A DNA stretch of 64,000 nt, from assembly GCF_001421705.1 (NCBI RefSeq), contig NZ_LMKO01000023.1, forward strand, positions 1 to 64,000, written 5' to 3'. Shown here in pieces: positions 18,300 through 27,102 of this stretch (position 1 is the first letter of the stretch; the number at the start of each line of letters is the position of its first letter). Origin of the DNA: Xylophilus sp. Leaf220. GTDB lineage: Bacteria > Pseudomonadota > Gammaproteobacteria > Burkholderiales > Burkholderiaceae_C. A program made the translations under genes and the position numbers. Below the pieces are notes generated by a model. It saw only the letters and a program-made list of their open reading frames with translations, ran no database searches and was not told where the DNA came from.

Positions 18300-20050
18300 C
18301 AGAACGACTCCTCGACTTCAGTCGCGACGATCTGCGGCTTGACCGCCATGTCGGGCTGCACGCCCATCATGCGCAGCGTCTGCTGCACCACCTCGCCGAA
18401 GACCGGGCCGGCCACGGTGCCGCCGTAGTAGGAGCCGGCGTTGGGCTCGTCGATCATCACCGCGACGATGATCCGCGGCTTCTCGATCGGCGCCATGCCG
18501 GTGAACCACGAGCGGTACTTGCCGGCGGCGTAGCCCTTGCCGGCCTGCTTGCGGGCGGTGCCCGACTTGCCGCCGATCGAGTAGCCCACCGTCTGCGCCT
18601 TCTGGCCGGTGCCGCCGGGGCCGGCGGCCAGCCACAGCATGTGGCGCACAGCGGCCGCGTTCTGCGGCGAGAAGACCTGGGTGCCGACCGCGGGCGCGTC
18701 CGACTTGAGGATGGTGGCCGGGATGATCTGGCCGTCGTGCGCGAAGGCGGTGTAGGAGCGCGCCATCTGGAACAGGCTGGCCGACAGGCCGTAGCCGTAC
18801 GACATCGTCGCCTGCTCGATCGGCTTCCAGGTCTTCCACGGGCGCAGGCGGCCGGTCACCGTGCCGGGGAACGAGATCTGCGGCTTCTGGCCGAAGCCCA
18901 GTGCCGAGAAGCTGTCCCACATCTCGTGCGCCGTCATCTTCTGCGACACCTTGGTGGCACCCACGTTGCTCGACTTCTGGATCACGCCCTCGACCGTCTG
19001 AAGCCCATAGTTGTGGGTGTCGGTGATGGTCGAGCCGGTGATGGTGATGCGGCCCGGCGAGGTGTCGATCATCGTGCTGGGCTTGACGCGGCCCAGCTCC
19101 AGCGCGGTGCCGATGGTGATCGGCTTCATGGTGGAGCCGGGCTCGAAGGTGTCGGTGAGCGCGCGGTTGCGCAGCTGCTCGCCGGTGAGGTTTTGGCGCT
19201 TGTCGGGCACGTAGCTCGGGTAGTTGGCCAGGGCCAGGATCTCGCCGGTGACGGTGTCGAGCACCACCACGCTGCCGGCCTTGGCCTTCTGGGCGATCAC
19301 CTGGTCGCGCAGCTTCTGGTAGGCGAAGAACTGCACCTTGCTGTCGATCGAGAGCTGGATGTCCTTGCCGTCGAGCGGCGGCACCGTCTCGCCCACGCCC
19401 TCGACGGCGCGGCCCAGGCGGTCCTTGATCACCCGGCGCGAACCGGCCTTGCCGCCGAGCGCCTCGTTGAAGGCCAGCTCGATGCCTTCCTGGCCGCGGT
19501 CCTCCACGTTGGTGAAGCCGACGATGTGCGCCGCCGACTCGCCCTCGGGGTACTGGCGCTTGTATTCCTTGCGCTGGTAGATGCCCTTGATGTCGAGCGC
19601 GGCGATCTGCTTGACGATGGGCTCGTCGACCTGGCGCTGGATCCAGACGAAGCTCTTGTCCTCGTCGGCCAGCTTCTTGTCGAGCGCGGCGGGCGTCATG
19701 TCGAGCAGCTTGGCCATCTGGCGCAGCTTGGCGACCACCTCCGGGTCCTGCCGGTCGACGTCCTCGGGAATCGCCCAGATGCTGGGCGCGATCACGCTCG
19801 AGGCCAACAGCAGGCCGTTACGGTCGAGGATGCGGCCGCGGTTGGCGGGCAGCTCCAGCGTGCGGGCGAAGCGCACCTCGCCCTGGCGCTGGAAGAAGTC
19901 GTTGCCGATGACCTGCACGTACACCGCCCGCGCGGCCAGGCCGGTGAAGCCGAGCGCGATCGCGGCCACGATGAACTTGCTGCGCCAGACCGGCGTCTTG
20001 CTGGCGAGCAAGGGGCTGGAGGTGTACTGGACGCTGCGGCTGCGGCTCAT
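18299..20050 (-). CDS. ftsI: Septal peptidoglycan transpeptidase (PBP3)
   Basis: Class B penicillin-binding protein cross-linking septal peptidoglycan with FtsW. 583 residues: cytoplasmic tail, one membrane helix at ~25-45, PBP dimerisation/pedestal domain (RGRILDRNG at 71-79), then the transpeptidase domain. The active-site motifs are complete: S306-T-M-K309, S360-S-N362 and K495-S-G497. KSGT instead of KTGT is a common variant. ATGA overlap with ftsL upstream and one-base overlap with murE downstream. Confidence 0.97.
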   Translation of the reverse strand: MSRSRSVQYTSSPLLASKTPVWRSKFIVAAIALGFTGLAARAVYVQVIGNDFFQRQGEVRFARTLELPANRGRILDRNGLLLASSVIAPSIWAIPEDVDRQDPEVVAKLRQMAKLLDMTPAALDKKLADEDKSFVWIQRQVDEPIVKQIAALDIKGIYQRKEYKRQYPEGESAAHIVGFTNVEDRGQEGIELAFNEALGGKAGSRRVIKDRLGRAVEGVGETVPPLDGKDIQLSIDSKVQFFAYQKLRDQVIAQKAKAGSVVVLDTVTGEILALANYPSYVPDKRQNLTGEQLRNRALTDTFEPGSTMKPITIGTALELGRVKPSTMIDTSPGRITITGSTITDTHNYGLQTVEGVIQKSSNVGATKVSQKMTAHEMWDSFSALGFGQKPQISFPGTVTGRLRPWKTWKPIEQATMSYGYGLSASLFQMARSYTAFAHDGQIIPATILKSDAPAVGTQVFSPQNAAAVRHMLWLAAGPGGTGQKAQTVGYSIGGKSGTARKQAGKGYAAGKYRSWFTGMAPIEKPRIIVAVMIDEPNAGSYYGGTVAGPVFGEVVQQTLRMMGVQPDMAVKPQIVATEVEESF

Positions 20051-20397
20051 CGCGTGGCCTTCCTGGCTGCGGCCGTGGCCGCGGCGGCCGCGGGCGTGCC
20101 AGCGGGCGGCGTCGCGGTGCGGGTCGGCAGCAGCACCGGATAGCCGACGTACTGGGTGATCGCCGGCGTGGCGGCCTGCATCTTGAGCTGGTCGCGGGCG
20201 AGTTTTTCCACCCGCAGCGGCGTGGCCTGGGCGCGCTTGTCGACCTGCAGCCGGTCGCGCTCGACGTCGAGGCGCACCGCCTCGGCACGCACCCGTTCCA
20301 GCTCGGTGAACAGGCGGCGCGATTCGTACTGGGTGTGCACCAGGTAGAGCGCGCTGGCCAGCACGGCCATCAGGAGCACGACGGACAGCCGCGTCAT
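20047..20397 (-). CDS. ftsL: Cell division protein FtsL
   Basis: Small bitopic divisome protein that forms the FtsQBL complex and activates FtsWI. 116 residues: immediate membrane helix at ~3-20, then a heptad-like coiled coil (ESRRLFTELERVRAEAVRLD) and an Ala/Pro-rich C-terminal tail. Identification rests on size, topology and its invariant position between rsmH (13-base gap) and ftsI (ATGA overlap), because FtsL sequences are poorly conserved. Confidence 0.9.
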   Translation of the reverse strand: MTRLSVVLLMAVLASALYLVHTQYESRRLFTELERVRAEAVRLDVERDRLQVDKRAQATPLRVEKLARDQLKMQAATPAITQYVGYPVLLPTRTATPPAGTPAAAAATAAARKATR

Positions 20398-20410
20398 GGT
20401 GCAGACCCGC

Positions 20411-21334
20411 TCACAGCGGGACCTCGGTGCGTTCGGCCACCCGCAGGATCGCGCTGCGCGACCGCGGGTTGGCGGCCACCTCTTCGGCCGAGGCGCGGAA
20501 CCGGCCCAGCGCCTTCAGGTGCATCGGCTGCGGCGCGGCGAAGGGCGCGCGGCGGTCGTACACCTCTTTCGAATGCTGGGCGATGAATGTCTTGACGATG
20601 CGGTCTTCGAGCGAATGGAAGCTGATCACCGCCAGCCGGCCGCCCGGGCGCAGCACCGACAGGCTGGCCTCTAGCGCCTGTTGCAGCTCTTCAAGCTCGG
20701 CATTGATGAAAATCCGAAGAGCCTGAAATGTGCGCGTTGCAGGGTTCTGGCCCTGCTCGCGGGTTTTGACCGTACCAGCCACGAGCTCGGCCAGCTCGGT
20801 GGTGGTTGAAATTGGGCCCCGTTCCTGTCGGCGAGCTGCAATCGCCTTTGCAATCGGTAGAGCAAACCGTTCTTCGCCATAGTCACGAATCACCTCCGCC
20901 ATCTGTGGGATCTCGGCCGTGGCCAGCCAGTCGGCCACGCTCTCGCCGCGCGTGGGGTCCATGCGCATGTCGAGCGGGCCGTCGAAACGAAAAGAAAAAC
21001 CCCGTACGGGGTTGTCGATCTGCGGAGAGCTGACGCCGATGTCCATCAGCAGGCCATCGGCACTGGCCGGGGGCAGGTCCCCGAGATGGCGGAAGCCCTC
21101 GTGGCGGATGGAGAAGCGCCGGTCCTCGATGCGGGTGGCGTCGGCGATCGCGTCCGGATCCTTGTCGAAGGCCAGCAGCCGGCCCTTGGCAGAGAGGCGC
21201 GACAGGATCAGCCGCGCATGGCCGCCGCGGCCGAAAGTGGCGTCGATGTAGGCGCCGCCGCTTGAGACGACGAGCGCGTCCACCGCTTCCTGCAGCAGGA
21301 CGGTGGTGTGGTGGTTGGGGACGTCGCTCGACAC
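20411..21334 (-). CDS. rsmH: 16S rRNA (cytosine(1402)-N(4))-methyltransferase
   Basis: SAM-dependent methyltransferase acting on C1402 of 16S rRNA. 307 residues from GTG 21332-21334 ([20 protein letters not shown]). Motifs: [16 protein letters not shown] (SAM site), [30 protein letters not shown] and [15 protein letters not shown]. Codon use in bases ~20700-20890 is markedly AT-richer (ATT, GCA, AAA, CAA, AGA-type codons) than in either flank although the protein stays well conserved, which suggests a short imported or gene-converted tract. Confidence 0.97.
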   Translation of the reverse strand: MSSDVPNHHTTVLLQEAVDALVVSSGGAYIDATFGRGGHARLILSRLSAKGRLLAFDKDPDAIADATRIEDRRFSIRHEGFRHLGDLPPASADGLLMDIGVSSPQIDNPVRGFSFRFDGPLDMRMDPTRGESVADWLATAEIPQMAEVIRDYGEERFALPIAKAIAARRQERGPISTTTELAELVAGTVKTREQGQNPATRTFQALRIFINAELEELQQALEASLSVLRPGGRLAVISFHSLEDRIVKTFIAQHSKEVYDRRAPFAAPQPMHLKALGRFRASAEEVAANPRSRSAILRVAERTEVPL

Positions 21335-21343
21335 CTGCGGCCT

Positions 21344-21772
21344 CTAAAAGGAGAAGTCCTTGAACGCGTCGGGCATCGCGCCCTGCAGCGCTTCGGCTTC
21401 CTGGGCCTCGTAGGCGGCCTTGTCCCACAGCTCGAAATGGCTGCCCATGCCGAGCAGGATCGTCTCCTTGGCGATGCCGGCGGCCTGGCGCAGCTCGGGC
21501 GATACCAGCACCCGCCCGGTGGCGTCCATCTCCACGTCCATCGCGTTGCCGAGGAAGATGCGCTTCCACCACTGGGCCGACATCGGGAGTTGGGCGATGC
21601 GCTCCCTGAACTTCTCCCACTCCGGGCGCGGGAAGATCATCAGGCAGCCGTCGGGATGCCGGGTGATCGTCAGCTGGCCCGCCGCCGTCGCCGCCAGGAC
21701 GTCACGATGCCGCGTAGGGACGGACAGCCGCCCCTTCGCATCGAGACTCAGCGATGACGCTCCTTGGAACAC
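21344..21772 (-). CDS. mraZ: Transcriptional regulator MraZ (GTG start)
   Basis: DNA-binding repressor of the dcw operon, with two SpoVT/AbrB-like halves. 142 residues from GTG 21770-21772, giving (M)[23 protein letters not shown] as in relatives. The longer in-frame extension to 21844 runs through the operator region and is not family-like. The second half has the matching [15 protein letters not shown] motif. It is the first gene of the operon, 9 bases before rsmH. Four direct repeats upstream (21831-21865) fit autoregulation. Confidence 0.96.
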   Translation of the reverse strand: MFQGASSLSLDAKGRLSVPTRHRDVLAATAAGQLTITRHPDGCLMIFPRPEWEKFRERIAQLPMSAQWWKRIFLGNAMDVEMDATGRVLVSPELRQAAGIAKETILLGMGSHFELWDKAAYEAQEAEALQGAMPDAFKDFSF

Positions 21773-21830
21773 GACTGGAAGACCCCCGGGTTTGGATTCG
21801 CTTGGTGTGCCGGGGAAAGCGGGCGCGCAG

Positions 21831-21870
21831 CCACTTTTCACCACTTAATTGCACTTTTTTGCACTGTAGC
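21831..21870 (-). promoter_or_regulatory. Candidate MraZ operator: four 10-bp-phased repeats
   Basis: On the plus strand CCACT, CCACT, GCACT, GCACT start at 21831, 21841, 21851 and 21861, each followed by a 5-base A/T-rich spacer. On the minus (transcribed) strand this is AGTGC-N5-AGTGC-N5-AGTGG-N5-AGTGG. MraZ boxes in other bacteria are three or four G-rich pentamers spaced one helical turn apart just upstream of mraZ, so both the periodicity and the location fit. Confidence 0.75.
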
Positions 21871-21890
21871 AGGAAAAGAAGCGGGCACAA
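21863..21890 (-). promoter_or_regulatory. Candidate mraZ/dcw promoter
   Basis: On the minus strand TTGTGC (-35) and TACAGT (-10) are separated by 16 bases, and the -10 box abuts the first of the four operator repeats. A repressor bound there would block transcription start, as known for the mraZ promoter in E. coli. Rest of 21773-22249: no gene seen. Confidence 0.45.
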
Positions 21891-22148
21891 ATGCCGATCG
21901 ATCAACTTCCACAATGAAATCAACAACTTACAAGCACTTGCGAATACCTCTCCTGAGGGAAAAACCTTCTGGATTAAGCACTTAGGAGAGCCAGTCAAAG
22001 TGCTTCCTCAGACCCGGCCCGGCTGTGCAAATCGGGGCTGGACATGTAACAAACCTGCCGAAACCCCGACGGCCCCGCGCGCGGCCTGCCTGCACCGGCG
22101 CTTCACGATGTCCTACGCGAGTGCGAAGTGCCGGCTCCTAGATACGGA

Positions 22149-22213
22149 ACGACCACGCCGGGCTTGCGCACCCAGCGTGGTCGTCTTCACGCGGTGTTCG
22201 CCATACCGCGAAC
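22149..22213 (-). terminator. Tandem hairpins downstream of hslU
   Basis: Two perfect stems lie past the hslU stop: GTTCGC/GCGAAC at 22196-22213 and the longer ACGACCACGC/GCGTGGTCGT at 22149-22184 with a 16-base loop. The T-tract after the second stem is weak (TTCCGTATCT). Probably ends the hslVU transcript; termination strength is uncertain. Confidence 0.45.
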
Positions 22214-22249
22214 GCCGCCGTCTCCGCGCCGTGCGGCAGCGAGCGATGC

Positions 22250-23602
22250 CTAGAGGATGTAGCGGGACAGGTCCTCGTCCTTGCTCAGCTCGCCCAGGCG
22301 CTTGTCGACATAGGCGACGTCGACCGTCACCGTCTGGCCGGACATGCGGGCGGCGTCGAAGCTCACCTCGTCGAGCAGCCGCTCCATCACCGTCGACAGG
22401 CGCCGCGCGCCGATGTTCTCGGTGCGCTCGTTCACGTCGTAGGCGATGCGGGCCAGACGGGTGATGCCTTCGGGCGTGAACTCCACCGTCACGCCCTCCG
22501 TCGCCAGCAGCGCCTGGTACTGCTTGACCAGCGACGCATGGGTCTGGGTGAGGATGGCCTCGAAATCCTCGACCGACAGCGACTGCAGCTCGACCCGGAT
22601 CGGGAACCGGCCCTGCAGCTCGGGGATCAGGTCGCTGGGCTTGCTCAGGTGGAACGCGCCCGAGGCGATGAACAGGATGTGGTCGGTCTTGACCATGCCG
22701 TACTTGGTCGAGACGGTGGTGCCCTCCACCAGCGGGAGCAGGTCGCGCTGCACACCCTGGCGCGAGATGTCGGCGCTGCTGCCGCCGCCTTCGCTGCGCG
22801 AGGTGACCTTGTCGATCTCGTCGATGAAGACGATGCCGTTCTGCTCGGCGTTGGCGACGGCGCGGGTGCGGCTGTCTTCCTCGTTGACGAGCTTGCCGGC
22901 CTCTTCGTCCACCAGCAGCCTCATCGCCTCGTCGATCCGCAGCTTGCGGGTCTTGCGCTTGCCGGCCCCCATCTGGCTGAACATGCCGCGCAGCTGCTCG
23001 GTCATCTCCTCCATGCCGGCCGGGCCGCTCACTTCCAGCGCCCGGGCGGGCTCGGCCAGGTCGATCTCGATCTCCTTGTCGTCGAGCTGGCCCTCGCGCA
23101 GCTTCTTGCGGAAGGCCTGGCGGGCACCGCTCTCGGGCCCGGCCAGCGCCGGCGCGGCCGAGGCATCGGGCACGCCGGTAGGCCGGGCCGGCGGGATCAG
23201 CACGTCGAGGATGCGGTCCTCGGCGGCGTCCTCGGCGCGGGCGCGGTGCTTCTTCATCTCGGATTCGCGGGTCTGCTTGACCGCCACCTCGACCAGGTCA
23301 CGGATGATCGCGTCGACGTCCTTGCCGACGTAGCCCACCTCGGTGAACTTGGTCGCCTCGACCTTGATGAAGGGCGCGTCGGCCAGGCGGGCCAGCCGGC
23401 GGGCGATCTCGGTCTTGCCGACGCCGGTCGGGCCGATCATCAGGATGTTCTTGGGCGTGATCTCGTGGCGCAGCTTGCCCTCGACCTGCTGGCGCCGCCA
23501 GCGGTTGCGCAAGGCGATCGCGACGGCGCGCTTGGCCTGCTGCTGGCCGACGATGTGGTGGTCGAGTTCGGAGACGATCTCCTGGGGGGTCATGGAGGAC
23601 AT
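22250..23602 (-). CDS. hslU: HslUV protease ATPase subunit
   Basis: AAA+ unfoldase (ClpY) that feeds proteins to the HslV peptidase. 450 residues. Walker [12 protein letters not shown] at about residue 57, pore-loop region [13 protein letters not shown], intermediate I-domain (~residues 110-240), Walker [12 protein letters not shown], sensor [12 protein letters not shown], and the C-terminal SRYIL-type tail (LSRYIL) that docks in HslV. It lies downstream of hslV, as usual, but the two are separated by 250 bases carrying R1 and R3 repeats instead of the normal short gap. Confidence 0.98.
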   Translation of the reverse strand: MSSMTPQEIVSELDHHIVGQQQAKRAVAIALRNRWRRQQVEGKLRHEITPKNILMIGPTGVGKTEIARRLARLADAPFIKVEATKFTEVGYVGKDVDAIIRDLVEVAVKQTRESEMKKHRARAEDAAEDRILDVLIPPARPTGVPDASAAPALAGPESGARQAFRKKLREGQLDDKEIEIDLAEPARALEVSGPAGMEEMTEQLRGMFSQMGAGKRKTRKLRIDEAMRLLVDEEAGKLVNEEDSRTRAVANAEQNGIVFIDEIDKVTSRSEGGGSSADISRQGVQRDLLPLVEGTTVSTKYGMVKTDHILFIASGAFHLSKPSDLIPELQGRFPIRVELQSLSVEDFEAILTQTHASLVKQYQALLATEGVTVEFTPEGITRLARIAYDVNERTENIGARRLSTVMERLLDEVSFDAARMSGQTVTVDVAYVDKRLGELSKDEDLSRYIL

Positions 23603-23622
23603 GGCGTGCTCGGAATTGGTTT

Positions 23623-23690
23623 GCTATTCAATTGATAGCTGATGGCCGGCATACGACGCCGGCTACAGCCACTTTTCTTCTGGAAACGGG
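23623..23690. repeat. R1 palindromic repeat (hslV-hslU gap)
   Basis: Plus strand: GCTATTCAATTGATAGCTGA, TGGCCGGCATACGACGCCGG, CTACAGCC, then a TTTTC-rich end. The outer palindrome is GCTAT..ATAGC; the inner one is GCCGGC..GCCGGC. It is homologous, as reverse complement, to the copy at 60651-60717. Confidence 0.7.
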
Positions 23691-23760
23691 TGCGTGGAGC
23701 CTGCAGGCCGCGCATCGAAAGCGCCGGTGCGGGCATCCGGCGATCTGGCGGATGCCAGAA

Positions 23761-23852
23761 AGTGCGAAAGAACCGTCGCGGAGCGAGCCCGCGTGTGCAG
23801 TGAGGTCCACAGCCGCGCGCTCGGGCTGCGCCGCAGGTTCTCTCACAGCTTC
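23761..23852. repeat. R3 long inverted repeat, short copy (after hslV stop)
   Basis: Directly follows the hslV stop. In the hslV direction: GAAGCTGTGAGAGAACCTGC, GGCGCAGCCCGAGC ... GCGGGCTCGCTCC ... GGTTCTTTCGCAC. The same blocks in the same order occur after the SDR stop at 47260-47382. The ends are imperfectly inverted (about 90 bp in total) and can form one long stem. Confidence 0.6.
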
Positions 23853-24401
23853 TCAATCGAGCGTTTCCAGGGTGTGGTGCATGTTGGTGTAGATGCACAG
23901 TTCGCCCGCGATCTCCAGCGACTTCTTGACGATGTCGCACGGCGCCAGGTCGGTGTGCTCCAGCAGCGCCTTGGCGGCCGAATGCGCATAGGCGCCACCC
24001 GATCCGATCGCCACGATGCCCTGCTCGGGCTCCAGCACGTCGCCGTTGCCGGTGATGATCAGCGAGGCGGTGCGGTCGGCCACCGCCAGCATCGCCTCCA
24101 GCCGGCGCAGGACCCGGTCGGTGCGCCAGTCCTTGGTCAGCTCGATGGCCGCGCGGACCAGCTGGCCCTGGTGCTTTTCCAGCTTGGCCTCGAAGCGCTC
24201 GAAGAGGGTGAAGGCGTCGGCGGTGGCACCGGCGAAGCCGGCCAGCACCTTGTCGTGGTGGAGCTTGCGCACCTTGCGGGCGGTGCCCTTGACGACGATG
24301 TTGCCGAGCGTGACCTGCCCGTCGCCGCCGATCGCCACCTGGATGCCCTGCGGCGTCTGGCGGCGCACGCTGAGGATGGTCGTGCCGTGAAATTGTTCCA
24401 T
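23853..24401 (-). CDS. hslV: HslUV protease proteolytic subunit
   Basis: Threonine peptidase (ClpQ) forming the dodecameric core of HslUV. 182 residues from ATG 24399-24401 ([14 protein letters not shown]); removal of the leader leaves Thr7 as catalytic N-terminus. [32 protein letters not shown] and [18 protein letters not shown] are family blocks. The ribosome site is weak. The gene is separated from the upstream STAS gene by 125 bases, so a promoter may lie there. Confidence 0.97.
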   Translation of the reverse strand: MEQFHGTTILSVRRQTPQGIQVAIGGDGQVTLGNIVVKGTARKVRKLHHDKVLAGFAGATADAFTLFERFEAKLEKHQGQLVRAAIELTKDWRTDRVLRRLEAMLAVADRTASLIITGNGDVLEPEQGIVAIGSGGAYAHSAAKALLEHTDLAPCDIVKKSLEIAGELCIYTNMHHTLETLD

Positions 24402-24526
24402 AACCGCGTCAGGTAGGGCCGGACCGCCGCTTTGCAATGCCGTGGCGGCCTGCCGAAACCGCTGGAAACAAGCCGGGATGTTTCCGGACCGGGGGCCGCC
24501 GACGTGCGGGCGACGAGGCGGCCGGC

Positions 24527-26206
24527 CTAGTCGCTGCGGGCATGCACCCGGGCGTATTCGTCCACCCCGATGACGTTCAGGAAGGTGGCCGCCAGACGGT
24601 GCAGGTTGCGGAACTGCACCTGACGGCCGGCCGCGTCCTGCGCCGCCGCCCAGTTGAGGACCGAGCCGGCCGCCGAGAAATCCATCCGCATCAGCCGGTC
24701 GCACGAGACGATCACCGTGCCGGTGCCGTGCTCGGCCGCGGCGTCGAGCCGGGCGATGGCGGCGTCGGCGTCGCCGGTGATCTCGCCGGACAGCTCGGCC
24801 ACCGGGGCCGGCGGCAGCAGCGTCTGGGTGAGCACCGGGAAATTGGCGCCGAAGCCCGCCCCGCCGTGGTCGGCCGCCACAAGCGGCGCGGCCGCGGCCG
24901 GCAGGTCGGGGCCGAGGGCCGAGTCTTCCGCGGCGGCGTCGCCCACCGTGCGGCATTCGCAGCGCGCCGGCTGCCATGACGGCGGCGAGACCTCGTAGGT
25001 GACGCAGTAGTCGAGCGCCACCATCTCGAAGGCATCGGGCTGGCCGAGCACCCGCAGCACTTCCATGTGGAGCCGCCACCAGATCGGATCGACCAGCGCA
25101 TCGGCCGACGGGGTGCGGGCCTGCAGCGCCTGCAGCAGCGGCTCCACCCCGGCCATGCGGATGGGGATCCGCAGGTCCCCCCAACGGGTGAAGGCGGCCA
25201 GCAGGGGCAGGACCGCATCGTCCTGGAAACCCTGCAGCGCCGACCAGTCGAGCAACCACGGCGCAGGCGCACCCGCCAGGGCGTCTTCCAGCGATTCAAC
25301 GGCGGCGCCGTCGATCCGGGCCGGGCTGCTCCAGCGAAAGTCGTCCTGCTCCATCGACTGGGTGGCCGTGCCCGGCGGGCAGACCAGGTACCAGGAAGGC
25401 GGCGAGCGGCCGAAGCGCTGGGCGAACTCCAGCGCCGCCGCCTCGAAACGCTCCTGCTGGCCGATGCAGCGGTAGAGATCGAACAGGGCGCCCCAGGCAT
25501 GCTCGACCGTGCTGCCCTCGTCGCCGTCTTCCGCGGCCAGCAGCCGCAGCGCGGCCTCGGCCCCGGCGTAGTCGGCATTGGCGAAGCGGATCGCGGACTC
25601 TTCGAGCTGCGGATCGTGGACGAAGCCCGGCAGGTCTTCCACCGCGGGCTGCAGGTCCATCGGCGCCATCAGCGGCGCCGCGTCGGCCGCCGGGTGGTCG
25701 GCATCGGGCAGTTCGATGTCGACCTTCAGGCCGCCGGGCGCCGGTGGCCGGGTGTCGGGGCCGCCCGGCACAGATGCACGGGCGCGGTGGGCATAGAGGG
25801 TGGGCTCGCCGGCCGGCACGACGCGCAGCGGCAGCTCGCCCGGCTCGGGCGGCCGGGTGGTCCACCACTGCTGGGACATCTGCTCCTCGATCTCGTCGAT
25901 CTTGCGCAGGGTGACGGCCCGGTCGTCGGGCCGGCTCAGCAGACTGGTGGCGAAGAACGACACCGCGCCGTCGCCGCCGGTGTCGACACCGGCTCCTCGG
26001 CGGCGCAGGCGGCGCAGCTGGTCGAACTCGCGCTTGCGGATCGAGTCGTTGCGCCGTCGCCGCTCGACCACCTCCTTGAGCAACTGCTTGCTGTAGCCGC
26101 TGTCGGCGTTGTCGCCGGGGACGTCCTCGTCGGCCCAGGCCGCGCCGGGCTTGCGCACGAAGCGCACCACCCTGGAGAGAAAACCCGGAGTTTCGCTCTT
26201 GGCCAT
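24527..26206 (-). CDS. Large hypothetical protein with a C-terminal STAS-like domain
   Basis: 559 residues. The N-terminal ~70 residues are basic and charged ([15 protein letters not shown]) after a short KPGAAW segment. Residues ~70-440 are acidic, Trp/Pro-rich repeats of helical character (a helical-repeat scaffold is possible), with no enzyme motif. The last ~95 residues, ending [11 protein letters not shown] ... [20 protein letters not shown], resemble a STAS/MlaB-type domain: an SxAG-type switch loop, then a helix and the NLH[11 protein letters not shown] end. I recall STAS-domain proteins of this size near hslV and dksA in Comamonadaceae. Function is unknown; a structural or signalling role is inference. 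No membrane helix is seen. Confidence 0.75.
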   Translation of the reverse strand: MAKSETPGFLSRVVRFVRKPGAAWADEDVPGDNADSGYSKQLLKEVVERRRRNDSIRKREFDQLRRLRRRGAGVDTGGDGAVSFFATSLLSRPDDRAVTLRKIDEIEEQMSQQWWTTRPPEPGELPLRVVPAGEPTLYAHRARASVPGGPDTRPPAPGGLKVDIELPDADHPAADAAPLMAPMDLQPAVEDLPGFVHDPQLEESAIRFANADYAGAEAALRLLAAEDGDEGSTVEHAWGALFDLYRCIGQQERFEAAALEFAQRFGRSPPSWYLVCPPGTATQSMEQDDFRWSSPARIDGAAVESLEDALAGAPAPWLLDWSALQGFQDDAVLPLLAAFTRWGDLRIPIRMAGVEPLLQALQARTPSADALVDPIWWRLHMEVLRVLGQPDAFEMVALDYCVTYEVSPPSWQPARCECRTVGDAAAEDSALGPDLPAAAAPLVAADHGGAGFGANFPVLTQTLLPPAPVAELSGEITGDADAAIARLDAAAEHGTGTVIVSCDRLMRMDFSAAGSVLNWAAAQDAAGRQVQFRNLHRLAATFLNVIGVDEYARVHARSD

Positions 26207-26246
26207 GCGCGGGACCTGCTGCTGCGAGGGGCGGCGGCGCGAGGCG

Positions 26247-26954
26247 TCAGTCGCCGAACATCTTCTGCTTCAACTCGCGGCGCTGCTGCGCTTCGAGCGA
26301 GAGCGTCGCGGTCGGACGGGCCAGCAGGCGGCCCACGCCGATCGGCTCGCCGGTCTCGTCGCAGTAGCCGTAGTCGCCGGCGTCGATGCGGACGATCGAC
26401 TGCTCGATCTTCTTCAGCAGCTTGCGTTCGCGGTCACGGGTGCGCAGCTCCAGGGCGTGCTCTTCCTCGATCGTGGCGCGGTCGGCCGGGTCGGGCACGA
26501 CGACCGTGTCTTCGCGCAGGTGCTCGGTGGTCTCGCCGGCATTGTTGAGCATGTCCTGCTTCAGGCGCACGAGCTTCAGGCGGAAGAAGGCCGTCTGCTT
26601 CTCGTTCATGTACTCGGCGTCGGCCATCGACAGCACTTCCTCGTCGCTCAGTTCCTCGGCCGACTTGGTCTTCCAGTTCTGGGCGAGCTTCGGGTCCTTC
26701 TTGGGCACGGTGTACGACACCGGCGCCGGGGCCGGCGAGGACGAGGCCTGCGAGAAGCTGGCCTTGGCCGCCGTGGAGGCGACCGCGTGCTGCGCCATCG
26801 ACGGCACGGTCAATTGCGCCAGGCGCGACGACGGACGGGTGCTGCGCGGAATGTCCGGCGTGGACGTGGCAACGGGTGCGACGGGGGCTGCGGGCGCTTC
26901 CGGCACAGGGGCCGGGCTGGCGGCCGTCTTGGGTTTGGTGGGCTGGGCTTTCAC
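26247..26954 (-). CDS. dksA: RNA polymerase-binding transcription factor DksA (Cys-poor, extended N-terminus)
   Basis: Binds the RNA polymerase secondary channel and, with ppGpp, controls stress and rRNA promoters. The chosen start is GTG 26952-26954, preceded by AGGAGACAGCGA, a good ribosome site; 235 residues. The first ~85 residues are Pro/Ala/Ser/Thr-rich and likely disordered. The coiled coil with the acidic tip DPADRAT is intact. The zinc site keeps only one of the four cysteines of E. coli DksA: CDET and SLEA stand where CxxC and CxxC are expected. The rest (GEPIG-x-GRLLARPTATL) is well conserved. Confidence 0.95.
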   Translation of the reverse strand: MKAQPTKPKTAASPAPVPEAPAAPVAPVATSTPDIPRSTRPSSRLAQLTVPSMAQHAVASTAAKASFSQASSSPAPAPVSYTVPKKDPKLAQNWKTKSAEELSDEEVLSMADAEYMNEKQTAFFRLKLVRLKQDMLNNAGETTEHLREDTVVVPDPADRATIEEEHALELRTRDRERKLLKKIEQSIVRIDAGDYGYCDETGEPIGVGRLLARPTATLSLEAQQRRELKQKMFGD

Positions 26955-27025
26955 TCGCTGTCTCCTCGCGGGATTGACGACATCATCACGGTGGCCGATC
27001 GCCCCCGGGTTGTCGCCGGGGCGCG

Positions 27026-27049
27026 ATTGTATCGACTTGGAATGTCGAT
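27026..27049 (-). promoter_or_regulatory. Possible dksA promoter with small inverted repeat
   Basis: On the minus strand TACAAT (27026-27031) sits about 70 bases before the dksA start and overlaps the palindrome ATCGAC-N7-GTCGAT (27031-27049). No good -35 hexamer is seen, so this is a weak call. Confidence 0.3.
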
Positions 27050-27102
27050 CACGCACCACCGGTTATATAAGTTTTTGCGGAGTCCGAGGTGGGCTTCCAC
27101 CC

